In this document: one piece after another, positions 8,240 to 15,818 of the stretch
Position numbering within the stretch: the first letter of the stretch is position 1
Layout: each line of letters starts with the position of its first letter
NCBI GenBank assembly: GCA_031270665.1
Contig: JAISXD010000034.1
Span: 1-41,137 of the forward strand
DNA: 41,137 nucleotides
From: Tannerellaceae bacterium
Lineage (GTDB): Bacteria > Bacteroidota > Bacteroidia > Bacteroidales > Tannerellaceae
Direction of reading: 5' to 3'
The notes under the pieces: model-generated
Told to the model about the DNA's origin: nothing
The model's database searches: none
The model's input: only the letters and a program-made list of their open reading frames with translations
Position numbers and translations under genes: made by a program

Positions 8240-9661
8240 ATGAAAAAGATAGTTACGCTGATTTTCCTGGCGGCCTTCTGCGCCTGCACGGACCAGTTTG
8301 AAGACTTTAACGAAGATAAGAAGAACCCCGCCGTTGTAGAGGGCGAACCCCTCTTCACCAGCGCACAGAAGAGCCTCACAGACCAGATCAGTTCTACCAA
8401 TGTGAACCAGAATATATTCAAGCTCTGCGCACAGTACTGGACCGAAACGACCTATACCGACGAGGCCAATTACGATTTGACAACCCGCAACATTTCGGCC
8501 AACATCTTCCGCTACTATTACCGCGAGCCGCTCAAAGACCTGCTTGAGGCTGAAATCCGGATCAAGGCTACCGAATATCCGGTAGAAGAGTCGCCGCAGG
8601 TAAAAGTGAACAAACTGCATATCATTGAACTCCTGCGCGCCTATGCCTTCCAGCAGCTTGTAGACATATTCGGGGCCGTGCCTTATACCGAGGCTCTTGA
8701 CGTTAAGAATGTATACCCGGCCTACGACGCCGGCGAGGCGATATACAAGGATCTGATAGCGCGTGTGAATGCGGCTGTAGCCGGCCTGGATGCCGGAAAC
8801 GAATCGTTCGGCTCGGCCGACCTGATTTATGGGGGTGAGACGGGGCGGTGGATCAAATTCGGCAATGCGCTGAAGATAAAGCTGGGCGTTTCCCTGGCCG
8901 ATTACGACCCGGCCCTGGCGGAGGCTACCGTGAGCGCGGGCGTTGCCGGGGCGTTTGACTCGGCTGCCGACGACGCGCTGTTTGCCTACCTCACCGCCTC
9001 GCCCAACTACAATCCCATCTATGCCGATGTGATTGCTTCGGGACGGCACGACTTTATCCCCGCAAACACCATCGTGGATATCATGAACGGGCTGGAAGAC
9101 CCGCGCCGGGCGGCTTATTTCACCCTTTACGCGGGCGAATACAAGGGCGGCGCCTACGGATACGGTGCGCCCTACGGTAGCCATTCGCACATCCCCGACG
9201 CTATCTCGGCGCCAGACTTCAAGGGGATACTTTTTACGTATGCCGAAGTGCAGTTCTACCTTGCCGAGGCTGCGGCCCGGGGATTCAGGCTGCCCGCTAC
9301 GGCCGAGGCCTATTACAGCGAAGCCGTCCGCGCCTCGTTTGAATTTTGGGGCGCTGGCGGCGCCGACGCCTACCTGGCCAAAGACGAAGTGAAATACAGC
9401 CAGGCTGCCTGGAAAGAGCGCATCGGCCTGCAGCAATGGTTGGCCTTCTACACGCGCGGGCTGGAGGGATACACCACCTGGCGGCGGCTGGACTATCCCC
9501 GCCTCAACATTGCCGAGCTTATCCGTGAGGAGAGCGAGATACCCGTCCGCTTCACCTTCCCCGTCAATGAGCAGACCCTCAACAAGGCCAGTTACGAGGC
9601 AGCCTCCCAGTTAATAGGCGGCGACCTGCTGACCACAAAGATATTCTGGGATAAGTATTAG
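8240..9661 (+). CDS. SusD/RagB-family nutrient-binding outer membrane lipoprotein
   Basis: This 473-residue surface lipoprotein forms the lid of the SusC channel. I chose ATG 8240, 10 bases after the susC stop, because it yields a proper lipoprotein signal: MKKIVTLIFLAAFCAC, with acylated Cys16. The following CTDQFEDFNEDKKNP is the typical start of the SusD-like PF12771-type subfamily. The acidic residues after the Cys agree with the Bacteroidetes lipoprotein surface-export signal. Helical TPR-like segments such as IIELLRAYAFQQLVDIFGAVPY and GEAIYKDLIARVNAAVAGL support the SusD fold. The ending, with EIPVRFTFPVNEQTLNKASY, is typical of the family. Co-transcribed with susC; a strong terminator follows. 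Confidence 0.92.
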   Translation: MKKIVTLIFLAAFCACTDQFEDFNEDKKNPAVVEGEPLFTSAQKSLTDQISSTNVNQNIFKLCAQYWTETTYTDEANYDLTTRNISANIFRYYYREPLKDLLEAEIRIKATEYPVEESPQVKVNKLHIIELLRAYAFQQLVDIFGAVPYTEALDVKNVYPAYDAGEAIYKDLIARVNAAVAGLDAGNESFGSADLIYGGETGRWIKFGNALKIKLGVSLADYDPALAEATVSAGVAGAFDSAADDALFAYLTASPNYNPIYADVIASGRHDFIPANTIVDIMNGLEDPRRAAYFTLYAGEYKGGAYGYGAPYGSHSHIPDAISAPDFKGILFTYAEVQFYLAEAAARGFRLPATAEAYYSEAVRASFEFWGAGGADAYLAKDEVKYSQAAWKERIGLQQWLAFYTRGLEGYTTWRRLDYPRLNIAELIREESEIPVRFTFPVNEQTLNKASYEAASQLIGGDLLTTKIFWDKY

Positions 9662-9714
9662 TAGTAAGAGACAACGCTCCGCCGGCTGTCCGCCGGCGAG
9701 AGATTGTTTGAGGT

Positions 9715-9750
9715 AAAACGCCCGGCAGCAACTGCTGCCGGGCGTTTTTT
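9715..9750 (+). terminator. intrinsic terminator of the susCD operon
   Basis: aaaacgcccggcagca and tgctgccgggcgtttt are perfect complements (9715-9730 and 9733-9748), followed by further T residues. It lies 54 bases after the susD stop. A smaller gccggc hairpin at 9681-9697 precedes it. Confidence 0.9.
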
Positions 9751-9837
9751 CTGTGTGCCGCCGCGCCGGGGGGAATCTTATACCATGGTGTGGCTGGCAA
9801 AATAAACGCTAATCCGTAAGCCGAAAAACACCCAAAG

Positions 9838-10106
9838 ACAGTTTAGATTGGGCGTTTCCCGTCTTATTTCCTTCCAAACACAGTTTAGATTGGATGTTCC
9901 CCGTCTTATTTCCTTCCAGACACAGTTTAGATTGGGCGTTTCCCGTTTGATTTCCTTCCAAACACAGTTTAGATTGGGCGTTCCCCGTCTGATTTCCTTC
10001 CAATCACAGTTTAGATTGGGCGTTTCCCGTTTGATTTCCTTCCAGACACGGTTTAGATTGGGTGTTCCCCGTCTGATTTCCTTTAAATCACAGGTTAGAT
10101 TTGGGC
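9838..10106. repeat. 42-bp minisatellite, six full copies plus a partial seventh
   Basis: Units begin at 9838, 9880, 9922, 9964, 10006, 10048 and (partial) 10090, each opening with acagtttagattggg or a near variant. They differ by a few substitutions. Odd copies have gtttcccgt and even copies gttccccgt, so there is a higher-order 84-bp period. Because 42 is a multiple of three, several frames on both strands stay open with a 14-residue period (for example KEIRRETPNLNCVW on minus). None has a convincing start or ribosome-binding site. The array lies between the convergent susD gene and the gene at 10179-11024. The surrounding gap 9662-10178 holds only this array and two terminators. Confidence 0.93.
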
Positions 10107-10112
10107 AAAAAG

Positions 10113-10158
10113 AAAGACGGGCCGCCCCCCCTCTGATGAGGTAAGATGGCCCGTCTTT
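10113..10158 (-). terminator. intrinsic terminator of the 10179-11024 gene
   Basis: aaagacgggcc (10113-10123) pairs with ggcccgtcttt (10148-10158). A secondary cctc/gagg hairpin sits in the loop. Read on the minus strand, a T-rich tail follows. It lies 20 bases past the stop of the minus-strand gene. Confidence 0.75.
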
Positions 10159-10178
10159 ACCGGCCTGAACGCTACGGC

Positions 10179-11024
10179 TCAGGCTTCTTCTTCGCCGGGT
10201 TCTTCGCCGGGTTCTTCGTTTTTGGCCCGTCGGGCGGTGCGTTGCGCCAGGATGGCGTGGTATTTTTTTACAATCAGGTTCCATGTTATCACAAAGTTGT
10301 AAATGATGTTCCCGTGCAGTTCATGGAATCCCCCCGGTTCGTCTTCGCCCTCCATGTGTACCTCATCGTCCAGTTCCCGCGGGTCTATCACTGTGTCGCC
10401 CCCCAGTGCGTCTGCCGTCAGCCGCGCGTCTAAGTAAACGGTTATCGCATTGTAAAGCACGTCTGCCTCCCGGCGTATCTTGGCCAGGTTTTCCTGTGGC
10501 TTCTGGATCGTCTCTTTGGCCCGTTCGGCCGCCAGATCCTGGTATTCCTTTTCGGCCTGGCTGATGAGCGTTACCCATTCGGTAAGCGCCAGCAGCGTCA
10601 TGTCGGCGGCATATGCCCCGCTGAGGTCTTGCAGCAGGTTGTATACGGAGGCAGACTGTTCGGCCAGCGTCCCCGTGAGGACAGTCTTTTTGTAGCCCCT
10701 GTCGAGCAGGACGAACAGCCGTTCGGCCGCTTTTTGTTTGGCCTCGCCGGGCAGTTTCTGCATACCCTTCACCACGGTGAACAGTCCCCTGAACAACTCG
10801 TTGCGCTTCCTTACGGCCGCTTCTATCTCTTCGGTATAAAGACTTTTGCGTATCACCACCAGCAATTCGTCTACCTTTTGATAAAGCAGCTCAATCCTGT
10901 TGAACAAATCCGTTATGCCAAGCGTCGCCTTGTTGAAATGCGTTACGGTAGCAATAAATTCCGTGAAAAACTTAAACCACTCTTCGTTGTGTAGGCTTTG
11001 TTGCCTGATCTTTTCTATTTTCAT
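10179..11024 (-). CDS. conserved Bacteroidales hypothetical protein (DUF6261-like)
   Basis: This is a 281-residue, predominantly alpha-helical protein with no signal peptide and no membrane segment. It opens MKIEKIRQQSLHNEEWFKFFTEF. The body consists of long amphipathic helices with many Lys/Glu, for example AERLFVLLDRGYKKTVLTGTLAEQS and YQDLAAERAKETIQKPQENL. The tail is a short duplicated acidic stretch, NEEPGEEPGEEEA. The overall pattern resembles the Bacteroidales family I know as DUF6261, whose function is unknown; that family name is from memory and is not certain. A minus-strand -7-like TACCTTTA lies at 11058-11065, 33 bases upstream of the start. The gene ends in a terminator next to the 42-bp minisatellite. 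It is divergent from the repeat-protein gene at 11169. Confidence 0.65.
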   Translation of the reverse strand: MKIEKIRQQSLHNEEWFKFFTEFIATVTHFNKATLGITDLFNRIELLYQKVDELLVVIRKSLYTEEIEAAVRKRNELFRGLFTVVKGMQKLPGEAKQKAAERLFVLLDRGYKKTVLTGTLAEQSASVYNLLQDLSGAYAADMTLLALTEWVTLISQAEKEYQDLAAERAKETIQKPQENLAKIRREADVLYNAITVYLDARLTADALGGDTVIDPRELDDEVHMEGEDEPGGFHELHGNIIYNFVITWNLIVKKYHAILAQRTARRAKNEEPGEEPGEEEA

Positions 11025-11102
11025 ACATTGGTAAATTAGGAATGTTTCTATTATCCGTAAAGGTATGAAATGATCCGGTAATTTCCCGTTTTTGACATTT
11101 TT

Positions 11103-11134
11103 TTTGCACGAAGGAGGAGAAAGCGCTAACTTAG
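11103..11134 (+). promoter_or_regulatory. predicted promoter of the helical-repeat protein gene
   Basis: TTTG (11103-11106) and TAACTTAG (11127-11134) lie 20 bases apart. They match the Bacteroidetes -33/-7 pattern except for one base in the -7 element. The predicted start is about 25 bases before the start codon. Confidence 0.4.
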
Positions 11135-11153
11135 CCAGCGGAAAAACAATCAG

Positions 11154-11161
11154 AAAGGAGG
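11154..11161 (+). promoter_or_regulatory. unusually strong Shine-Dalgarno sequence
   Basis: aaaggagg sits seven bases before ATG 11169 and is nearly complementary to the anti-SD. Most genes in this window have no SD, as expected for Bacteroidetes, so this one stands out. A second aaggagga lies at 11111. Confidence 0.6.
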
Positions 11162-11168
11162 AACAACG

Positions 11169-11981
11169 ATGGGATTATCCAAACCCGCATGGGATAGCAA
11201 CTCTTGGGAAGAAGCCGTAAAAGCGGTAGAGAGGATTAAAGATGAAGCCGAACTTGGGCGTATCGCAAAAGAAGCGCAGCTTTGGCAGGCACGCCGTGCC
11301 GCCGTTGCAAAATTGGAAGACCAAAACATACTGGCAGGTATAGCGCAGCATGACGCATACTACGCTGTTCGCCAGGTTGCCGTTGCAAAATTGGAAGACC
11401 AAAACATACTGGCAGGTATAGCGCAGCATGACGAAGACTACGCTATTCGCCAGGCTGTCGTTGAAAGAATCACGGATCAAAGCATACTTGGTAAGGTAGC
11501 GCAGCATGACGCATACTACGCTGTTCGCCAGGCTGCCGTTGAAAGAATCACGGATCAAAGCATACTTGGTAAGGTGGCGCAGCATGGCGCTTACTTCTCT
11601 GTTCGCCAGTCTGAAGTTGATAGATTCACTGATAAAAGCATACTTGGTTTGGTAGCGCAGCATGACGCATACTACGCTGTTCGCCAGGCTGCCGTTGCAA
11701 AATTGGAAGACCAAAGCATACTGGCATATATAGCGCTGAATGACGGAAGCGTCGCTGTTTGCCGTGCCGCCTTTGCAAAAATCACCGACCCAATCCTGCT
11801 GGCCCGTATTGCCAAAAAAGCGTGGCACAGGGAGGCCCGCCTGGCCGCCGTTGCAAAAATCACCGACCAAAGCGTACTGGCTGATGTGGCGGAGCATGAA
11901 GAAGACAGCGATGTTCGCCGCGCTGCCTTAGCAAGAATCACCGACCCAATGCTGCGGGCAGATATAGTGTTGAAAGGCTGA
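11169..11981 (+). CDS. HEAT-like/variant leucine-rich repeat protein, ten 26-residue repeats
   Basis: This 270-residue protein has no signal peptide and is predicted cytoplasmic. After a short cap (MGLSKPAWDSNSWEEAVKA) it consists almost wholly of about ten 26-residue units of the form AAVAKLEDQNILAGIAQHDA plus YYAVRQ. These build a two-helix solenoid like HEAT/PBS or LRV repeats, which usually bind protein partners. At DNA level the unit is 78 bp, and adjacent units around 11296-11600 are nearly identical, so the array has expanded or been homogenised recently. The last three units are more divergent. The start is fixed by the strong SD at 11154-11161. The binding partner is unknown, and no enzyme domain is present. 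Confidence 0.8.
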   Translation: MGLSKPAWDSNSWEEAVKAVERIKDEAELGRIAKEAQLWQARRAAVAKLEDQNILAGIAQHDAYYAVRQVAVAKLEDQNILAGIAQHDEDYAIRQAVVERITDQSILGKVAQHDAYYAVRQAAVERITDQSILGKVAQHGAYFSVRQSEVDRFTDKSILGLVAQHDAYYAVRQAAVAKLEDQSILAYIALNDGSVAVCRAAFAKITDPILLARIAKKAWHREARLAAVAKITDQSVLADVAEHEEDSDVRRAALARITDPMLRADIVLKG

Positions 11982-12088
11982 CCGGTATTCTTCCGGCTGA
12001 GGGATAATTGCGTCCGGCGGGTTGTTAAATAATTGCTTTTTTTTAAACATTTCGTTCCGCAATATGCTTTCAGAATACCGGGCATGCG

Positions 12089-12096
12089 TATCTTTG
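12089..12096 (+). promoter_or_regulatory. predicted -7 element of the dapF-dapL operon
   Basis: TATCTTTG is an exact match to TAnnTTTG, 48 bases before the dapF ATG. A weak TTTC-type -33 element lies about 17-18 bases upstream. Confidence 0.55.
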
Positions 12097-12144
12097 CAGC
12101 AAGTTTAGTCAAAAAGAAAAAATAAATACAAATTGAATAGCAAA

Positions 12145-12969
12145 ATGACAGATTCAATCAGGTTCACCAAGATGCACGGGGCCGGCAACGATTATATATA
12201 TGTGAATACGACAGATTATCCGCTCGAAAACCCCCAGGCGTTAGCCGTAGCATGGAGCAGGCCGCATACGGGGATCGGTGCCGACGGCCTTGTGCTGATA
12301 GGCCGCTCGGCGGTGGCGGATTTCAGTATGCGTATCTTTAATGCAGACGGTTCCGAAGCGATGATGTGCGGAAACGCTTCGCGCTGTATAGGCAAGTATG
12401 TATACGATAAAGGCCTCACGGCCAAACGCGTGCTTACCCTCGAAACGCTTTCGGGCATTAAGGAATTAGCCCTGTCGGTTGATAACGGAAAGGTTACCGG
12501 CGTTACGGTAGATATGGGTATCCCGGTAATAGAGAAAGAAGAACTGAGGCTTGAAGCAGGCGGCGCGACGTATACCGGAACGGCCGTATCGATGGGAAAT
12601 CCTCATTTTGTAGTGTTCACGGAAGATATCGACCGGATTGATTTGCCCGCTACGGGAGCGCTTTTGGAGCGCCACCCTTATTTCCCCGACCGTACCAATG
12701 TAGAGTTCGTACAGCTTATGGCGCCCGATAGGTGCAGGATGCGGGTGTGGGAACGCGGTTCGGGCATTACGCTGGCTTGCGGTACGGGCGCCTGCGCTAC
12801 GGCGGTGGCGGGTATCCTAACGGGCCAAACCGGGCGTGAGCCGGAAGTAATCATGGACGGCGGCTCTCTGCACATCCGTTGGGACGCGGTTACCGGCAAG
12901 GTCTTTATGCGTGGCGGAGCCGTAACGGTATTCGAAGGAGAGATAGGGCGAAAAGTAATACAACAATAA
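12145..12969 (+). CDS. dapF: diaminopimelate epimerase
   Basis: This converts LL-diaminopimelate to meso-diaminopimelate for lysine and peptidoglycan synthesis in the cytoplasm. With ATG 12145 the protein has 274 residues, the usual length; an upstream in-frame TTG is ignored. Seen: [15 protein letters not shown] at the N-terminus, and the two catalytic cysteines, Cys75 in MMCGNASRC and Cys212 in ACGTGACATA. The conserved substrate-binding block [11 protein letters not shown] is present, as is [14 protein letters not shown]. It is followed after 37 bases by dapL, the preceding step of the same pathway, so the two form an operon under the promoter at 12089. Confidence 0.96.
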   Translation: MTDSIRFTKMHGAGNDYIYVNTTDYPLENPQALAVAWSRPHTGIGADGLVLIGRSAVADFSMRIFNADGSEAMMCGNASRCIGKYVYDKGLTAKRVLTLETLSGIKELALSVDNGKVTGVTVDMGIPVIEKEELRLEAGGATYTGTAVSMGNPHFVVFTEDIDRIDLPATGALLERHPYFPDRTNVEFVQLMAPDRCRMRVWERGSGITLACGTGACATAVAGILTGQTGREPEVIMDGGSLHIRWDAVTGKVFMRGGAVTVFEGEIGRKVIQQ

Positions 12970-12970
12970 A

Positions 12971-13000
12971 ACACAAACACAAACACAAACACAAACACAA
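12971..13000 (+). repeat. hexanucleotide repeat (acacaa)5 in the dapF-dapL gap
   Basis: Five perfect copies of acacaa occupy most of the 37 bases between the dapF stop and the dapL start, ending six bases before ATG 13007. Such a tract can gain or lose units by slippage and would alter the spacing or folding just upstream of dapL. Confidence 0.95.
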
Positions 13001-13006
13001 AAAGAG

Positions 13007-14236
13007 ATGGCTTTAATTAACGAACACTATCTTAAACTGCAGGACAGTTATTTATTTGCGGATATTGCCGCGAAGGTAAACGCATTCAAGGCGACTCATC
13101 CCAAAGAACGGGTTATCAGCCTGGGTATTGGCGATGTAACGCAGCCGCTGGCCCCGGCCGTTCTCCAGGCGATGCATAAGGCGGTAGACGAGCTGGGCGA
13201 GAGGGATACCTTTCGCGGCTACGGCCCCGACCAGGGATATCCTTTCCTGATAGAGGCTATTATCAGGAATGATTTCGCAAGCCGCGGCGTTACCATAGAA
13301 CCCGGCGAAGTATTCGTTAGCGACGGCGCCAAGAGCGATACCGGAAACATCGGCGATATAATAGGCTACGACAGCCGCATTGGGGTAACCGACCCGGTGT
13401 ATCCCGTCTATATAGATTCCAACGTAATGGCAGGGCGTGCCGGTAGTCTTGGCAAAGGAAAATGGAGCGGCGTAACCTATATCCCCTGTACGGAAGAGAA
13501 TAACTTTACGCCCGTCCTTCCGGACGATAGGGTAGATATCCTCTACCTGTGTTATCCGAACAATCCTACGGGGACAACGCTCTGCAGAGAAGAATTGGAA
13601 AAGTGGGTGGCTTATGCTTTGGAAAACGATGTAATTATAATGTACGATGCGGCATACGAAGCCTATATCCGCCGCCCGGCCATTCCTCATTCTATTTACG
13701 AAATAGAAGGGGCCAGGAAGGTAGCCATAGAGTTTCGCAGCTTTTCAAAGACGGCGGGTTTTACCGGCGTGCGTTGCGGATACACCATTGTGCCGAAAGA
13801 ACTGAACGGCTTTACGCCCGACGGGCGGCAGGTTTCGCTTAACCGCTTGTGGAACCGCCGCCAGGCGACTAAATTCAACGGCGTAAGTTATATTACCCAG
13901 CGGGGAGCCGAAGCCATCTATTCTCCCGAAGGCAAGGAACAGATCCGGGCCTCTGTAGATTACTACATGACGAATGCCCGTATCATGCGGGAAGGCCTGC
14001 TGGCATGCGGTTTAAAAGTTTACGGCGGAGAAGACGCCCCTTATATCTGGCTAAAAACGCCCAAGGGCGACCCTTCATGGAAATTCTTCGAAAAACTGCT
14101 GTACGAAACCTGTATCGTGGGGACTCCCGGCGCAGGCTTCGGCCCGAGCGGCGAAGGCTACCTGCGCCTTACGGCCTTTGGCGACAGGGGCGATACGCTC
14201 GAAGCGATGGACAGGCTACGGCGCTGGCTGGCATAA
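13007..14236 (+). CDS. dapL: LL-diaminopimelate aminotransferase
   Basis: This PLP-dependent class I/II aminotransferase makes LL-diaminopimelate directly from tetrahydrodipicolinate and glutamate, bypassing the succinylase/acetylase routes. It has 409 residues, the usual DapL length. Seen: N-terminal NEHYLKLQDSYLFADIAAKV, SLGIGDVTQPL, the substrate loop FRGYGPDQGYPFLIEAI, CYPNNPTGT (182-190), MYDAAYEAY, and the PLP-binding Lys248 in SFSKTAGFTG, followed by RCGYT. Pairing with dapF immediately upstream supports the pathway. Expression may depend on the acacaa repeat in the leader, which is an inference. Confidence 0.96.
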   Translation: MALINEHYLKLQDSYLFADIAAKVNAFKATHPKERVISLGIGDVTQPLAPAVLQAMHKAVDELGERDTFRGYGPDQGYPFLIEAIIRNDFASRGVTIEPGEVFVSDGAKSDTGNIGDIIGYDSRIGVTDPVYPVYIDSNVMAGRAGSLGKGKWSGVTYIPCTEENNFTPVLPDDRVDILYLCYPNNPTGTTLCREELEKWVAYALENDVIIMYDAAYEAYIRRPAIPHSIYEIEGARKVAIEFRSFSKTAGFTGVRCGYTIVPKELNGFTPDGRQVSLNRLWNRRQATKFNGVSYITQRGAEAIYSPEGKEQIRASVDYYMTNARIMREGLLACGLKVYGGEDAPYIWLKTPKGDPSWKFFEKLLYETCIVGTPGAGFGPSGEGYLRLTAFGDRGDTLEAMDRLRRWLA

Positions 14237-14269
14237 ATAGTTTGGGAAAACGACACAAAGGACATTTGC

Positions 14270-14302
14270 TTTGTGCAGGTATAAAAATTAATCGTATCTT
14301 TA
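14270..14302 (+). promoter_or_regulatory. predicted gpmA promoter
   Basis: TTTG (14270-14273) and TATCTTTA (14295-14302) are separated by 21 bases and match the Bacteroidetes pattern except for the last base of the -7 element. Confidence 0.55.
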
Positions 14303-14306
14303 CCCC

Positions 14307-14340
14307 TCTTAAATTAAATAAGTTCTTAAATTAAATAAGT
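14307..14340 (+). repeat. 17-bp perfect tandem duplication in the gpmA leader
   Basis: tcttaaattaaataagt occurs at 14307-14323 and again at 14324-14340. It fills the space between the predicted start of transcription and ATG 14343. One copy would normally suffice as a leader, so this looks like a recent duplication. Confidence 0.95.
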
Positions 14341-14342
14341 AT

Positions 14343-15089
14343 ATGAAAAGTATTGTTTTACTCCGTCATGGAGAGAGTGTATGGAACAAAGAAAACCGGT
14401 TCACAGGCTGGACCGATGTAGATTTAACGGAAAAAGGCATTGAAGAGGCCAATAAAGCCGGACGGTTGTTGAAAGAGAAAGGTTTTGTTTTCGACATCGC
14501 TTATACTTCATACCTGAAAAGAGCTGTCAAAACATTAAACAATGTGCTCGACCGGTTAGATCAGGATTGGATACCGGTAGAGAAAAGCTGGCGCCTGAAT
14601 GAGAAGCATTACGGTAACCTTCAGGGATTGAACAAAAGCGAAACCGCCGAAAAGTATGGCGACGAACAGGTGCTTGTCTGGCGCCGGAGCTATGATATCG
14701 CCCCTCTTCCCTTGGAAGAAGACGACCCCCGTAACCCACGCTTTGATATTCGTTATCAGGATGTTATTAATAAGCAACTTCCGCGTACCGAATCGCTTAA
14801 AGATACCGTGGAGCGTATACTTCCTTACTGGAAAGAGGTAATCTTCCCTACCCTGGATACAGCCGATCAAATCCTCGTTACCGCCCATGGAAACAGTTTG
14901 CGGGGTATCATTAAGTACCTGAAGAATATTTCAGACGAAGACATTGTCCATTTGAACTTACCGACGGCCGTACCTTACGTATTTGAATTTGACGATACCC
15001 TGAAATTGGTGAATGATTACTTCCTCGGCGATCCTGAAGAAATTAAGAAACTAATGGATGCTGTAGCCAATCAGGGGAAAAAGAAATAG
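14343..15089 (+). CDS. gpmA: 2,3-bisphosphoglycerate-dependent phosphoglycerate mutase
   Basis: This interconverts 3- and 2-phosphoglycerate in glycolysis and gluconeogenesis. It has 248 residues, the typical dPGM length. Seen: [11 protein letters not shown] with phospho-acceptor His9, [40 protein letters not shown] with Glu87, and the second catalytic His182 in [10 protein letters not shown]. The C-terminal tail, from [12 protein letters not shown] onward, is complete. It has its own promoter, and the transporter gene follows 48 bases later on the same strand, probably as part of the transcript. Confidence 0.96.
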   Translation: MKSIVLLRHGESVWNKENRFTGWTDVDLTEKGIEEANKAGRLLKEKGFVFDIAYTSYLKRAVKTLNNVLDRLDQDWIPVEKSWRLNEKHYGNLQGLNKSETAEKYGDEQVLVWRRSYDIAPLPLEEDDPRNPRFDIRYQDVINKQLPRTESLKDTVERILPYWKEVIFPTLDTADQILVTAHGNSLRGIIKYLKNISDEDIVHLNLPTAVPYVFEFDDTLKLVNDYFLGDPEEIKKLMDAVANQGKKK

Positions 15090-15137
15090 CTTTTTCCCTT
15101 TCGTGTGCTTGCCAAACCACGTAAAAAACAAGAAATT

Positions 15138-15818
15138 ATGCAGAAAACAGTAAGTGTTTATTTCATGATAACGGGCATATTATTTAATGTATGCCTGGTT
15201 ACGGCCAATCTTTTAGAGACAAAAATTGTACATGTATCAGGTATTACGGCCACTGCCGGCCTGTTGGTTTTTCCTGTTTCGTATATCATAAACGACTGTA
15301 TTTCCGAAGTATGGGGGTATAAGAAAGCCCGCTTGATTATCTGGAGCGGGTTTGCTTCCAATTTCCTCGTTATCGGGTTTGCCCGGTTGGCCGTTTGGCT
15401 CCCGGCGGCTCCTTATTGGCAAGGGGAAGAAGGGTTCAATTTTGTATTTGGCATGGCTCCCCGCATAGCTGTTGCCAGCTTGATTGCTTTCTTGGCCGGT
15501 TCTTTCCTCAATGCTTATATTATGAGTAAGATGAAGATAACGTCAGGCGGCAAAAACTTTTCTTTGCGGGCGATTGTTTCTACCCTTGTTGGCGAAAGCG
15601 CCGACTCCCTGATCTTCTTTCCGGTTGCCTTCTTAGGATTAGTCCCCCCCAAAGAGTTATTACTTCTTATCGGGGTACAGGCCGTATTGAAGTCTCTTTA
15701 CGAAATCATAATCCTGCCGGTTACGATAAGGGTAGTAAGCTACCTGAAGAAAGCAGACGGCAGTGACGCGTACGATACGAATATCTCTTTCAACCCTTTA
15801 AAGATAAAAGATATTTAA
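15138..15818 (+). CDS. queuosine precursor transporter family (VUT/YhhQ) membrane protein
   Basis: This inner-membrane protein has 226 residues and about six hydrophobic segments. I chose ATG 15138 (MQKTVSVYFMITGILFN) over an in-frame GTG at 15105, because the extra residues are non-conserved. Family features: VTANLLETKIV, VFPVSYIINDCISEVWGYKKAR, which is the signature of PF02592, and GESADSLIFFPVAF late in the protein. Members such as YhhQ import the queuosine precursor preQ0/preQ1 used for tRNA modification; the substrate here is inferred. It overlaps by four bases, tail to tail, with the HAD gene on the other strand, leaving no room for a separate terminator. Confidence 0.85.
   Translation: MQKTVSVYFMITGILFNVCLVTANLLETKIVHVSGITATAGLLVFPVSYIINDCISEVWGYKKARLIIWSGFASNFLVIGFARLAVWLPAAPYWQGEEGFNFVFGMAPRIAVASLIAFLAGSFLNAYIMSKMKITSGGKNFSLRAIVSTLVGESADSLIFFPVAFLGLVPPKELLLLIGVQAVLKSLYEIIILPVTIRVVSYLKKADGSDAYDTNISFNPLKIKDI

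Noticed and set aside
8213..9436. Long minus-strand frame opposite susD
   Set aside because: Same explanation as the frame opposite susC; the plus-strand SusD match is unambiguous.
9838..10106. CRISPR-like array
   Set aside because: The units are contiguous with no unique spacers, and no cas genes are nearby. It is a plain minisatellite.
9778..10284. 168-codon minus-strand frame with 14-residue repeats (KEIRRETPNLNCVW-like)
   Set aside because: The repeat is 42 bp, so several frames on both strands stay open regardless of coding. The 5' half is a shadow of the 10179-11024 gene, and the terminator of that gene lies inside it.
15105..15137. GTG start 11 codons upstream for the transporter gene
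   Set aside because: The added residues are polar and non-conserved, while ATG 15138 begins directly before the first membrane segment.
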